NCBI RefSeq assembly: GCF_001541315.1
Contig: NZ_LMVK01000006.1
Coordinates: forward strand, 1-64,000
From: Agrobacterium tumefaciens str. B6
GTDB lineage: Bacteria > Pseudomonadota > Alphaproteobacteria > Rhizobiales > Rhizobiaceae
Length of the DNA stretch: 64,000 nt
Direction: 5' to 3'
Shown here: piece after piece, positions 56,341-64,000 of the stretch
Position numbering within the stretch: the stretch's first letter is position 1
How the letters are laid out: every line of letters begins with the position of its first letter
Program-made: the position numbers and the translations under genes
Notes under the pieces: model-generated
The model's input: only the letters and a program-made list of their open reading frames with translations
Databases searched by the model: none
Told to the model about the DNA's origin: nothing

Positions 56341-57221
56341 GCTTTGCCCCCGCGCAGCATTTCGACGATGGCGGAAAAATCGCGCCCGCCGCTCCCGTCA
56401 TCAACGAAATTCTCATAAAGCGCCGCCGCAGCTGCGCCGAGCGGGGTGGTGGCCCCGGCACCGTTCGCAGCCTCCTGCGAAAGCTTCAGATCCTTGAGCA
56501 TCAAGGCCGCCGCAAATCCGGGCTGGTAATCCTTGTTGGCGGGTGATGTCGGCACCGGTCCCGGCACCGGGCAATAGGTGGTGAGCGACCAGCATTGCCC
56601 CGAAGAGGTGGAGGCGACATCGAACAGCGCCTGATGCGAAAGGCCGAGTTTTTCGCCCAGCACGAAGGCTTCGGAAACGGCGATCATGGAAATGCCGAGG
56701 ATCATGTTGTTGCAGATCTTGGCAGCCTGGCCGTTGCCGCCCTTGCCGCAATGCACGATCTTCTTGCCCATCGCTTCCAGCACCGGTTTTGCCGCAGAGA
56801 AGGCCTCCGCTTCGCCGCCGCACATGAAAGTCAGGGTGCCCGCCGCAGCCCCGCCCGTTCCGCCGGAAACGGGCGCATCGACCGAGGGGCAACCGGCGGA
56901 AGCGGCCAGTTCATGCGCCTTCAGCGCGCTTTCCATATCCACCGTCGAGCAATCGATGAGCAGCGTGCCGGCAGAGATCTTTTTAACCAGATCGCCATAG
57001 GCGGAAACGACATGTTCGCCCTTCGGCAGCATGGTGATGATCACCTCAGCCGCTTCGATGGCCTCGGCGGAATCCGCGGCAACGGGAATGCCCGCCTCTT
57101 TCGCCGCCGCGCGGCAGGCGTCGGCAAGATCGTAACCCCTGACGGCATAACCCGCCTTGACGAGATTGGCGGCCATCGGCAGGCCCATATGTCCCAGCCC
57201 GAGAAAAGCGACGGTCTTCAT
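56337..57221 (-). CDS. mmsB: 3-hydroxyisobutyrate dehydrogenase
   Basis: NAD-dependent beta-hydroxyacid dehydrogenase that converts 3-hydroxyisobutyrate to methylmalonate semialdehyde in valine breakdown. The 294-residue protein has the LGLGHMGLPMA cofactor motif, the DAPVSGGTGGAAAG substrate loop, the catalytic Lys in GNGQAAKICNN, and the family-specific YCPVPGPVPTSPANKDYQPGF segment. The start at 57221 has AAAGGAG 7 bases upstream. It sits between a GMC oxidoreductase and acetoacetyl-CoA synthetase in one operon. Confidence 0.9.
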
Positions 57222-57234
57222 CGGTGCGCTCCTT

Positions 57235-58830
57235 TCAGCGATTATCCGCAAGGATCATGTCGGCGGCCTTTTCGGCAATCATGATCGTCGGCGAATTGGT
57301 ATTTCCGGATGTGATGCGCGGCATGACGGAGGCGTCGGCAACGCGCAGCCCGGCAAGCCGCCGGAACTTCAGCCGCGCATCGACAACGCTTTCCATATCC
57401 GACCCCATGCGCAGCGTGCCCACGGGGTGGAAGATAGTGGTGCCGATATCGCCCGCCGCTTTGGCGAGATCATTGTCATTTTCAAAGGAGGGGCCGGGCC
57501 GGTATTCCGCCGGCTTGAAGCGTGCGAAGGCCGGCTGGGCGACGATGCGGCGCGTCAGCCGCATGGCGTCGATCGCCACCTGACGGTCGCCTTCGGTGGA
57601 AAGATAGTTCGGGCGGATTTCCGGCTGCATGGCGAAATCCGGTCCTTTCACATGCACTGAGCCGCGGCTTTCCGGCCGCAGATTGCAGACACTTGCGGTA
57701 ATGGCCGGAAAAGTGTGAACCGGATCACCAAACTTGTCGAGCGAAACCGGCTGGACATGATATTCCAGATCGGCGGTTTCCTTTTCCGGCGAGGAGCGGG
57801 TGAAGACGCCGAGCTGGCTCGGCGCCATCGACATCGGCCCGGAGCGGGTGAGCGCATATTCGAGACCGATCCGCGCCTTGCCGAACAGGGTGGACGCCCT
57901 TTCATTCAACGTCAGAACACCGGAAACCTTGTAGACCATGCGCAGTTGCAGATGGTCCTGCAGGTTTTCTCCTACACCCTGAACCTCCGCCACCGTATCG
58001 ATACCGGCAGCCTGCAACACATCGCCACGACCGACACCGGAGAGCTCCAGAATATGCGGCGAGCCGATCGCACCGGCGGACAGCACCGTCTCGCGCCGGG
58101 CGCGCATCTTTTTCAAGACGCCGTCATGGAGGAACTCCACGCCCGTCACCCGGCCTTCTTCGATGATGAGCCGCTTGACATGCGCCTTGGTCAGAACCGT
58201 CAGGTTCTTGCGGCCAAGCGCCGGCTTCAGGAAGGCTTTCGCCGTGTTCCAGCGCCAGCCGGCCCGCTGGTTCACATCGAAATAACCGGCGCCCTCATTG
58301 TCGCCCCGGTTGAAATCATCGGTCGCGGGAATGCCGGCTTCTCCTGCCGCCTTCTGGAAGGCGTCAAGCACATCCCAGCGCACGCGCGCCTTCTCCACGC
58401 GCCATTCACCGCCGGCAGAGTGCAGGTCGCTTTTGCCGCGATAAAAATCTTCCGATTTCAGGAAATAGGGCAGGATGTCGTTCCACCCCCAGCCCTCGCA
58501 ACCGAGCTGCCGCCAGAGATCATAGTCCCGCGCCTGCCCGCGCATATAGATCATGCCGTTGATGGAGGAGCAGCCGCCCAGCACCTTGCCGCGCGGATAG
58601 ATCAACGAACGGCCGTTAAGCCCCGGCTCTTCCGCCGTCTTGAAACACCAGTCGGTGCGCGGATTGTTGATGCAATAGAGATAACCGACCGGAATATGGA
58701 TCCAGTGGTAGTTGTCGTTGCCGCCAGCCTCCAGCAGCAGCACGCGGTTGTTCGGATCTTTCGAAAGGCGGTTGGCGAGGACACATCCGGCACTCCCCGC
58801 TCCGATGACGATATAGTCATATTCGCCCAT
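57235..58830 (-). CDS. GMC-family FAD oxidoreductase
   Basis: The 531-residue glucose-methanol-choline oxidoreductase is choline-dehydrogenase-like and oxidises an alcohol to an aldehyde or acid. It has the N-terminal FAD motif [15 protein letters not shown], the [17 protein letters not shown] signature, and the catalytic His in [10 protein letters not shown] near the C-terminus. I use the ATG at 58830, with GGAG 6 bases before it; ATGs 4 and 10 codons earlier are possible. It follows the ABC permease gene by 74 bases. The alcohol substrate is unknown. Confidence 0.87.
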   Translation of the reverse strand: MGEYDYIVIGAGSAGCVLANRLSKDPNNRVLLLEAGGNDNYHWIHIPVGYLYCINNPRTDWCFKTAEEPGLNGRSLIYPRGKVLGGCSSINGMIYMRGQARDYDLWRQLGCEGWGWNDILPYFLKSEDFYRGKSDLHSAGGEWRVEKARVRWDVLDAFQKAAGEAGIPATDDFNRGDNEGAGYFDVNQRAGWRWNTAKAFLKPALGRKNLTVLTKAHVKRLIIEEGRVTGVEFLHDGVLKKMRARRETVLSAGAIGSPHILELSGVGRGDVLQAAGIDTVAEVQGVGENLQDHLQLRMVYKVSGVLTLNERASTLFGKARIGLEYALTRSGPMSMAPSQLGVFTRSSPEKETADLEYHVQPVSLDKFGDPVHTFPAITASVCNLRPESRGSVHVKGPDFAMQPEIRPNYLSTEGDRQVAIDAMRLTRRIVAQPAFARFKPAEYRPGPSFENDNDLAKAAGDIGTTIFHPVGTLRMGSDMESVVDARLKFRRLAGLRVADASVMPRITSGNTNSPTIMIAEKAADMILADNR

Positions 58831-58904
58831 GCTTTTCTCCATGCGCCGCCCTTGCCGCACCGTCCCGGACGCGGGGGAAGCCTTTCAAGTGTTTTCAAAA
58901 ATCT

Positions 58905-59912
58905 CTAGCCGCGGTGCTGGAAGCCGAGTTTTCTCCCGAGCCACGACGCATAAAATTCGCCGATCAAACCACGCCGGAACACCAGAACGCAGGCCATGAA
59001 GACGAGGCCGGTGATGATGGTGACCGGGAAATCCGATGTCGCGAGATAGTTCTGCAGGGTGACAACGAGACCCGCGCCGAAGATAGGGCCGATCATGGTG
59101 CCGATGCCGCCGAGCAGCGTCATCAGGATCACCTCGCCCGACATCTGCCAGGTGACGTCGGTCAGCGTCGCGAACTGGAAGACCAGCGCCTTCAGACCGC
59201 CCGCAAGACCGGCCAGCGCCGCCGACATGACGAAAGCACCGAGCTTGTAACGCTGCACGCTGTAACCCAGCGAAATGGCGCGCTGCTCGTTTTCACGGAT
59301 CGACTTCAGGATCATGCCGAAGGGCGAGTTGACGAAACGCCAGATGACCAGAAGTGCCAGGACAAAGGCGGCCAGCACCGTGTAATAAATATTGAGCGGC
59401 GCATTGAGATCGAGAAGGCCGAAAAGATGGCCGCGCGGCACGCCCTGCAAGCCGTCCTCGCCATGGGTAAACGGCGCCTGAAGGCAGAAGAAATAAAACA
59501 TCTGCGATAGCGCGAGCGTAATCATGGCGAAATAGATGCCCTGACGGCGAATGGCGAAAAAGCCGATGACGAGGCCGAGAAGGGCCGCGCCCGCCATGCC
59601 GATGACAAGGCCGATCTCCGGCGTAACGCCCCATTCCTTCACCGAATAGGCGGTGAAATAGGCGGCGCCGCCGAAAAACGCCGCATGGCCGAAGGACAAC
59701 AGCCCCGTATAACCGATCAGCAGGTTGAAGGCGCAGGCGAACAGCGCAAAGCACAGAAGCTTCATCAGAAAGATCGGGTAAACGAACATCGGCGCGGCGA
59801 TCAACACGGCAAGACCCGCCAGTATGAGAACGGTCTTGATGGTTCCGGCGGTCGCGGAAACTTCCGTCTGCGGCAGCGTGCCGGCAGTGGGGCTATGGGT
59901 GGCTTTGGACAT
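58905..59912 (-). CDS. livM: Branched-chain amino acid-type ABC permease LivM
   Basis: Inner-membrane subunit of a HAAT-family importer. The 335-residue protein has a polar N-terminal extension (about 1-28) and about ten membrane helices, with the LLIGYTGLLSFGHAAFFG signature of LivM. AAAGGA lies 8 bases before the ATG at 59912, which is one base past the livH stop; the longer frame would start inside livH. Last of the transport genes. Confidence 0.88.
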   Translation of the reverse strand: MSKATHSPTAGTLPQTEVSATAGTIKTVLILAGLAVLIAAPMFVYPIFLMKLLCFALFACAFNLLIGYTGLLSFGHAAFFGGAAYFTAYSVKEWGVTPEIGLVIGMAGAALLGLVIGFFAIRRQGIYFAMITLALSQMFYFFCLQAPFTHGEDGLQGVPRGHLFGLLDLNAPLNIYYTVLAAFVLALLVIWRFVNSPFGMILKSIRENEQRAISLGYSVQRYKLGAFVMSAALAGLAGGLKALVFQFATLTDVTWQMSGEVILMTLLGGIGTMIGPIFGAGLVVTLQNYLATSDFPVTIITGLVFMACVLVFRRGLIGEFYASWLGRKLGFQHRG

Positions 59913-59913
59913 A

Positions 59914-60801
59914 TCAGGCGTCCTTTCCGAAAAGTCCGGCGGGGCGGATGAGCAGCACAAAGGCCATGATGACGAAGATGACGATATTGGAGGCTTCCGG
60001 GTAGAACACCTTGGTGAGGCCCTCTGCGACGCCCAGCATGTAACCGGTGACGATGGCGCCCATGATCGACCCCATGCCGCCGACCACGACCACCGCGAAG
60101 ACGACGATGATGAGGTTCGTGCCCATCAACGGCGAGACCTGATAGATGGGCGCGGCGAGAACCCCGGTGAACCCGGCAAGGCCCGCACCCAGCGCGTAGG
60201 TCAGCGTCAGGAGAACGGGCACATTGATGCCGAAAGCCTGCACCAGCGTCGGGTTTTCGGTGGCAGCGCGCAGATAGGAGCCAAGACGCGTCTTTTCGAT
60301 CAAAGCCCGGGGGGCAATGCAGACGATGAGTGAAATCACGACGACGAAAGCGCGGTAATTCGGCAGGAACATGAAGCCGAGATTGGTGCCGCCGGCAAGC
60401 TCGCGGGGACCCGAATAGGGCGGGCCCGCCGCGCCATAAAGCCAGCGGAACGTGCCTTCCACCACCAGCGCCAGGCCGAAGGTGAAAAGCAGCCCGTAAA
60501 GCGGATCGAGATCATAAAGCCGCGACAGCAGGAAGCGTTCGATGATCGCGCCGAAAAGTGCGACGACAAGCGGCGTGACGATGAGCGCCACCCAGAAAGT
60601 GATGCCGAAATACTGAAGGCCGAGAAAGGCCACGAAAGCGCCGAGCATATATTGCGCGCCATGGGCAAAATTGATGACGCGCAGCAGGCCGAAAATGACG
60701 GCAAGGCCGAGCGACAGCAGCGCATAAAAGGACCCATTGATGAGGCCCACCAGCAATTGCCCGAGCAGTGCCTGAATTGGAACGCCGAAGATCATTGTCA
60801 T
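59914..60801 (-). CDS. livH: Branched-chain amino acid-type ABC permease LivH
   Basis: Second inner-membrane subunit of the importer. The 295-residue protein has about eight helices and the LivH signature GLINGSFYALLSLGLAVIFG followed by RVINFAHG, and a C-terminal GGMGSIMGAIVTG segment. It lies 2 bases after livF and directly before livM. Confidence 0.92.
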   Translation of the reverse strand: MTMIFGVPIQALLGQLLVGLINGSFYALLSLGLAVIFGLLRVINFAHGAQYMLGAFVAFLGLQYFGITFWVALIVTPLVVALFGAIIERFLLSRLYDLDPLYGLLFTFGLALVVEGTFRWLYGAAGPPYSGPRELAGGTNLGFMFLPNYRAFVVVISLIVCIAPRALIEKTRLGSYLRAATENPTLVQAFGINVPVLLTLTYALGAGLAGFTGVLAAPIYQVSPLMGTNLIIVVFAVVVVGGMGSIMGAIVTGYMLGVAEGLTKVFYPEASNIVIFVIMAFVLLIRPAGLFGKDA

Positions 60802-60803
60802 GG

Positions 60804-61505
60804 TTAAACCCCCAGCACCTTGTTGAGCTCGCCCATGCGGCCGGAAAGCTCGCCGACCGGAAAATTGCTGACCATCTGGCCGTGATCCATCAGGTAGAAA
60901 CGGTCAGCGATGCGGCTCGCAAAACGGAAATTCTGTTCGACCAGAACCACGGTCATGCCGCGGCTCTTCAGTTTCTGCAGCACCTCGCCGATGCGCTGCA
61001 CGATGACGGGGGCAAGTCCCTCGGTCGGTTCGTCAAGCAGCAGCACCTTTACACCGGTGCGCAGGATGCGCGCCATGGCCAGCATCTGCTGCTCGCCGCC
61101 GGAAAGCTTGGTGCCGGGGCTGGTGCGGCGTTCGTAAAGATTGGGAAACAGCTCGTAGATTTCATCGAGCGTCATGCCACCGGATGCGACGACGGGCGGT
61201 AGCTTCAGATTTTCCTCGACGCTCAGCGTCGCGAAGATGCCGCGCTCTTCCGGCACAAAACCAAGACCGTATTTCGCCGTGCGATGCAGCGGCACCGGCA
61301 TCAGATCCTTGCCGCCGAGCTTGATGACGCCCTTGCGGTTGCGGATGATGCCCATGATGGTGCGCAGCGTCGTGGTCTTGCCCACGCCGTTGCGCCCGAG
61401 AATGGTGATGGTTTCGCCTTCGCCGACCGTTAGATCGACACCGTGCAGGGCCTGGCTTTCGCCGTACCAGGATTTCAGGTTGGAGACTTCGAGCATTGCC
61501 GCCAT
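60804..61505 (-). CDS. livF: ABC transporter ATPase LivF
   Basis: One of the two ATPases of the importer. The 233-residue protein has Walker A GRNGVGKTT, signature LSGGEQQM and Walker B VLLLDEP. The frame opens 21 codons earlier inside livG, but AGGAGG lies 6 bases before the ATG at 61505, one base past the livG stop, so I use that. Confidence 0.93.
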   Translation of the reverse strand: MAAMLEVSNLKSWYGESQALHGVDLTVGEGETITILGRNGVGKTTTLRTIMGIIRNRKGVIKLGGKDLMPVPLHRTAKYGLGFVPEERGIFATLSVEENLKLPPVVASGGMTLDEIYELFPNLYERRTSPGTKLSGGEQQMLAMARILRTGVKVLLLDEPTEGLAPVIVQRIGEVLQKLKSRGMTVVLVEQNFRFASRIADRFYLMDHGQMVSNFPVGELSGRMGELNKVLGV

Positions 61506-61506
61506 A

Positions 61507-62292
61507 TCAAGCCTCCTCCGTGCCCATGTAAGCCGTGCGCACGCGCGGATCGGCGGAAACGGCGGCATAATCGCCTTCCGCCAGAATTTCCCCCCGCTGC
61601 AGCACCGTGACGTGGTGGCAGATATCGGCCACGACCTTCAGATTGTGTTCGACCATCAGCACCGCACGGGTTTTGGCCACCTCGCGGATGAGCTCGGCGA
61701 CATGCGAGACATCTTCCCCGCCCATACCGGCCATCGGCTCATCAAGCAGCAGCACCTTCGGGTCGAGCGCCAGCGTGGTGGCGATTTCGAGAACGCGCTT
61801 GCAGCCGTAAGAAAGATCGGCCGCAAGCGCATGTTTTTCCCGCGTCAGACCAACCGTTGCGATCAGCTCCTCGGCGCGCGCATTGAGCCTGTCGAGCGAC
61901 GACAGGGGTAACCAGAATTGCGTTGAAAGGTTGTTGGGCCTTTGCAACGCCACCCGTACATTCTCCAGAACCGTCAGATGCGGAAACACCGCCGATATCT
62001 GGAAGGACCTGACGAGGCCGAGACGCGCCACCTTGTCCGGCGGCGTCCTTGTTATGTCCGTTCCCATGAAGGTGATCGCCCCGCCCGTCGGCTGGAGAAA
62101 CTTGGTCAACAAATTGAAGACCGTAGTCTTGCCGGCGCCGTTCGGGCCGATCAGCGCATGAACGCGGGCGTGATGCACGTCGAGATCGACGTTTTTCACG
62201 GCTGCGAATGCACCGAAGGTCTTGGTGAGACCACGCGCCGAAAGAACGACGCGAGGTTCGGCCTGCCCGGCGGGGGCGGGAGCGATCGTCAT
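61507..62292 (-). CDS. livG: ABC transporter ATPase LivG
   Basis: Second ATPase of the importer. The 261-residue protein has Walker A GPNGAGKTT and Walker B VLLLDEP. The signature motif is LSYGCKR, in the place of the LivG-typical LSYG(Q/E)KR, with Cys where Gln or Glu is usual. It begins 29 bases after the binding-protein gene. Confidence 0.92.
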   Translation of the reverse strand: MTIAPAPAGQAEPRVVLSARGLTKTFGAFAAVKNVDLDVHHARVHALIGPNGAGKTTVFNLLTKFLQPTGGAITFMGTDITRTPPDKVARLGLVRSFQISAVFPHLTVLENVRVALQRPNNLSTQFWLPLSSLDRLNARAEELIATVGLTREKHALAADLSYGCKRVLEIATTLALDPKVLLLDEPMAGMGGEDVSHVAELIREVAKTRAVLMVEHNLKVVADICHHVTVLQRGEILAEGDYAAVSADPRVRTAYMGTEEA

Positions 62293-62321
62293 GAAACTTT
62301 CCCCTTTATTGCGTCAGTCTT

Positions 62322-63530
62322 TTATTGCGTTACCAGCGGGCAACCGCTTTTTGCGGGGTCCATGAAGGCTTCCTTGCCGGGAATGGTGGCGAGCACCTTG
62401 TAATAATCCCACGGCTGCTTGCTCTCGTCCGGCTTCTTCACTTCCATGAGATACATGTCGTGGATCATGCGGCCATTGGCGGCCACATGGCCATCCTTCG
62501 AGAAGACGTCGTTGACGGGCATTTCCTTCATGGCCTTGGCGACGGCATCAGCATCGTCGGTGCCGGCCTTTTCGATGGCTTTCAGGTAATGCAGCACGGC
62601 GGAATAGGTGCCGGCATGCACCATGTTCGGCATGGCGCCGGTGCGTTCCTTGAAGCGTTCGCCGAATTTGCGCGATTCATCATCGCGGTCCCAATAGAAC
62701 CCTTCCGTCAGCGTCAGGCCCTGGGCTGCTTCAAGACCGAGGCCGTGGACTTCGGCGAGCGTGAAGAGAAGGGCCGCAAGCCGCTGGCCGCCGGCGACGA
62801 TGCCGAATTCGGCCGCCTGCTTGATGGCGTTGGAGGTATCGAGACCGGCATTGGCAAGACCGATGACCTTCGCGCCCGAGGACTGCGCCTGCAGCAGGAA
62901 GGAGGAATAATCCGTCGTGGCAAGCGGATGGCGCACGGAGCCCAGCACCTTGCCGCCATTGGCCTTGACGAAATTGGCGGTATTTTCTTCCAGCGAATAA
63001 CCGAAGGCATAGTCTGCGGTCAGGAAGAACCAGCTGTCGCCGCCCTGCTTCACCAGCGCGCCGCCGGTGCCGACCGCCAGCGAATAGGTGTCATAGGCCC
63101 AATGGAAACCATAGGGGCTGCACTGCTTGCCGGTCAGTTCGGTGGTTGCCGCCCCGGTGTTGACGGTGATCTTCTTCTTGTCCTTGGAGAGCGCCTGCAC
63201 GGCAAGGCCGACCGACGACGAGGTCAGTTCCATGATCGAATCGACCTGTTCGGTATCGTACCATTGGCGGGCGATATTGGAGGCCACATCCGCCTTGTTC
63301 TGGTGGTCGGCGGTCACCACCTCAACCGGCGCATTCAGCACCTTGCCGCCGAAATCCTCAACCGCCATCTTCGCGGCTTCATAAGAGTACTTGCCGCCGA
63401 AATTGGCGTAGACACCCGACTGGTCGTTCAGGATGCCGATCTTGACCTTGCCGTCTGAAATCTCGGCGGCATAAGCGGCGGTGCCCGCGGCCAGTGCCAT
63501 GGCCGTGGATAAAAGGATACTCTTGCGCAT
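62322..63530 (-). CDS. Periplasmic binding protein of the LivK type
   Basis: The 402-residue binding protein has a signal peptide (cleavage near AAYAAEI), the IGILNDQSGVYANFGG opening of the HAAT Peripla_BP_6 family, and a two-lobe fold. It heads the liv operon; GGGAGGAG precedes the ATG. The ligand may be an amino acid, amide or aromatic or short-chain acid; the downstream hydroxyacid enzymes hint at a non-amino-acid ligand. Confidence 0.9.
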   Translation of the reverse strand: MRKSILLSTAMALAAGTAAYAAEISDGKVKIGILNDQSGVYANFGGKYSYEAAKMAVEDFGGKVLNAPVEVVTADHQNKADVASNIARQWYDTEQVDSIMELTSSSVGLAVQALSKDKKKITVNTGAATTELTGKQCSPYGFHWAYDTYSLAVGTGGALVKQGGDSWFFLTADYAFGYSLEENTANFVKANGGKVLGSVRHPLATTDYSSFLLQAQSSGAKVIGLANAGLDTSNAIKQAAEFGIVAGGQRLAALLFTLAEVHGLGLEAAQGLTLTEGFYWDRDDESRKFGERFKERTGAMPNMVHAGTYSAVLHYLKAIEKAGTDDADAVAKAMKEMPVNDVFSKDGHVAANGRMIHDMYLMEVKKPDESKQPWDYYKVLATIPGKEAFMDPAKSGCPLVTQ

Positions 63531-63715
63531 GACTTCTCCTCCCAGAGATGATTGCGAGCCTCAGATGGGTCTGTGCAATGGTGAACGAAACCACTTGGGG
63601 GGTTTCCATGCCATTGCACCTGAACGGTCACACCGCCCTCCTCAAAGCGATGCATCCTGAGCCTAGACTTCTCGAATTCGGTCGTTGACACAAGAGCTGG
63701 GCATCATCAAATTGC

Positions 63716-63742
63716 GAACAGGAACTGTTCATTTTTGAACAG
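63716..63742. promoter_or_regulatory. Triple half-site operator candidate
   Basis: Three copies of one hexamer alternate in orientation: GAACAG (63716-63721), CTGTTC (63725-63730) and GAACAG (63737-63742). They make two overlapping palindromes with spacers of 3 and 6 bases. They lie 22 bases before the LysR gene, in the divergent region with the liv operon. Confidence 0.6.
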
Positions 63743-63763
63743 AACTCTTGATGGGAGACAAAT

Positions 63764-64000
63764 ATGGCCACCCCTTTCACCTGGGACGACCTGCAATATT
63801 TTCTGGCCGTGGCCCGCACCGGACAGCTCTCCTCGGCGGCGAGAAGCCTGCGCCCCAGCCCCGCCCCCGTCTCCCGCCACATCGACCGGCTGGAATTCTC
63901 GCTTAAAACCAAGCTGTTCGAGAGAAACCCGCGTGGTTACGAGCTTACCACGGTCGGGCGGCGGCTGGTCGATACCGTCGAGCGCATCGAGGCGGAAGCG
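63764..64000 (+). CDS. LysR-family regulator (cut by the window edge)
   Basis: The first 79 codons of a LysR-type regulator, running off the right edge with no stop. They make up the winged helix-turn-helix (YFLAVARTGQLSSAARSL, then VSRHIDRLE, LFERNPRGYELTTVG). GGGAG lies 6 bases before the ATG. It is divergent from the liv-GMC-mmsB cluster and presumably regulates it. Confidence 0.85.
   Translation, partial: MATPFTWDDLQYFLAVARTGQLSSAARSLRPSPAPVSRHIDRLEFSLKTKLFERNPRGYELTTVGRRLVDTVERIEAEA

Overview
The window reads as ordinary, gene-dense chromosome from an alphaproteobacterium of the Rhizobiaceae, most likely Agrobacterium. The evidence is a moderately high GC content, the rhizobial PhyR-NepR-EcfG stress module, a long PutA next to an Lrp-type PutR, the carboxyspermidine route to spermidine, UDP-glucuronate epimerase for surface polysaccharide, and a mosaic palindromic repeat of the rhizobial type. 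The genus is inferred from recalled gene content, not from a search. I saw no rRNA, tRNA, CRISPR array, insertion sequence or prophage.

0.5-16 kb holds housekeeping genes: an M23 peptidoglycan peptidase, clpB, a DUF4167 protein, prmC and prfA (release factor and its methylase), ptsP (EI-Ntr), lysC, and a DEAD-box helicase followed by a palindromic repeat. 15-17.4 kb carries the two genes of the carboxyspermidine pathway. 17.6-25.4 kb is a general stress response locus. It contains a DUF883/holin-like membrane pair, galE, a secreted PRC-barrel protein, two HWE histidine kinases, PhyR, NepR and EcfG. 25-35 kb is catabolic: putR/putA, an SsuABC-type importer, and a piperideine-6-carboxylate dehydrogenase with a divergent LysR regulator. 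35-40 kb has a glutathionyl-hydroquinone reductase, a DMT permease, and ugd with a UDP-glucuronate 4-epimerase. 40-43.7 kb is an unusual three-gene operon: N-formylglutamate amidohydrolase, DUF1704/QEGLA metallopeptidase and a GshB-like ATP-grasp ligase. 44-49 kb is a second cluster of stress genes (a 73-aa protein, DJ-1/PfpI, PPC/DUF296, TIGR02587/TIGR02588, an FAD oxidoreductase, MgtC-like, YciE-like). 49-64 kb has PQQ glucose dehydrogenase, an AraC regulator, and a long minus-strand catabolic cluster (branched-chain-type ABC importer, GMC oxidoreductase, 3-hydroxyisobutyrate dehydrogenase, acetoacetyl-CoA synthetase, 3-hydroxybutyrate dehydrogenase) with a divergent LysR gene cut by the right edge.

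The most informative result comes from reading intergenic DNA. Six exact matches to the alphaproteobacterial EcfG promoter (GGAAC, 16-17 bases, CGTT) lie upstream of genes in the right orientation, and three one-mismatch copies add to them. They tie the regulator locus at 24 kb to effector operons at 17.5, 20, 44, 45, 48 and possibly 51 kb. They also move the start codons of one kinase and of the PRC-barrel protein. The least understood biochemistry is the amidohydrolase/DUF1704/ATP-grasp operon. Many database-style longest-ORF starts here are too long; I chose starts from ribosome binding sites, family N-termini and promoter positions.
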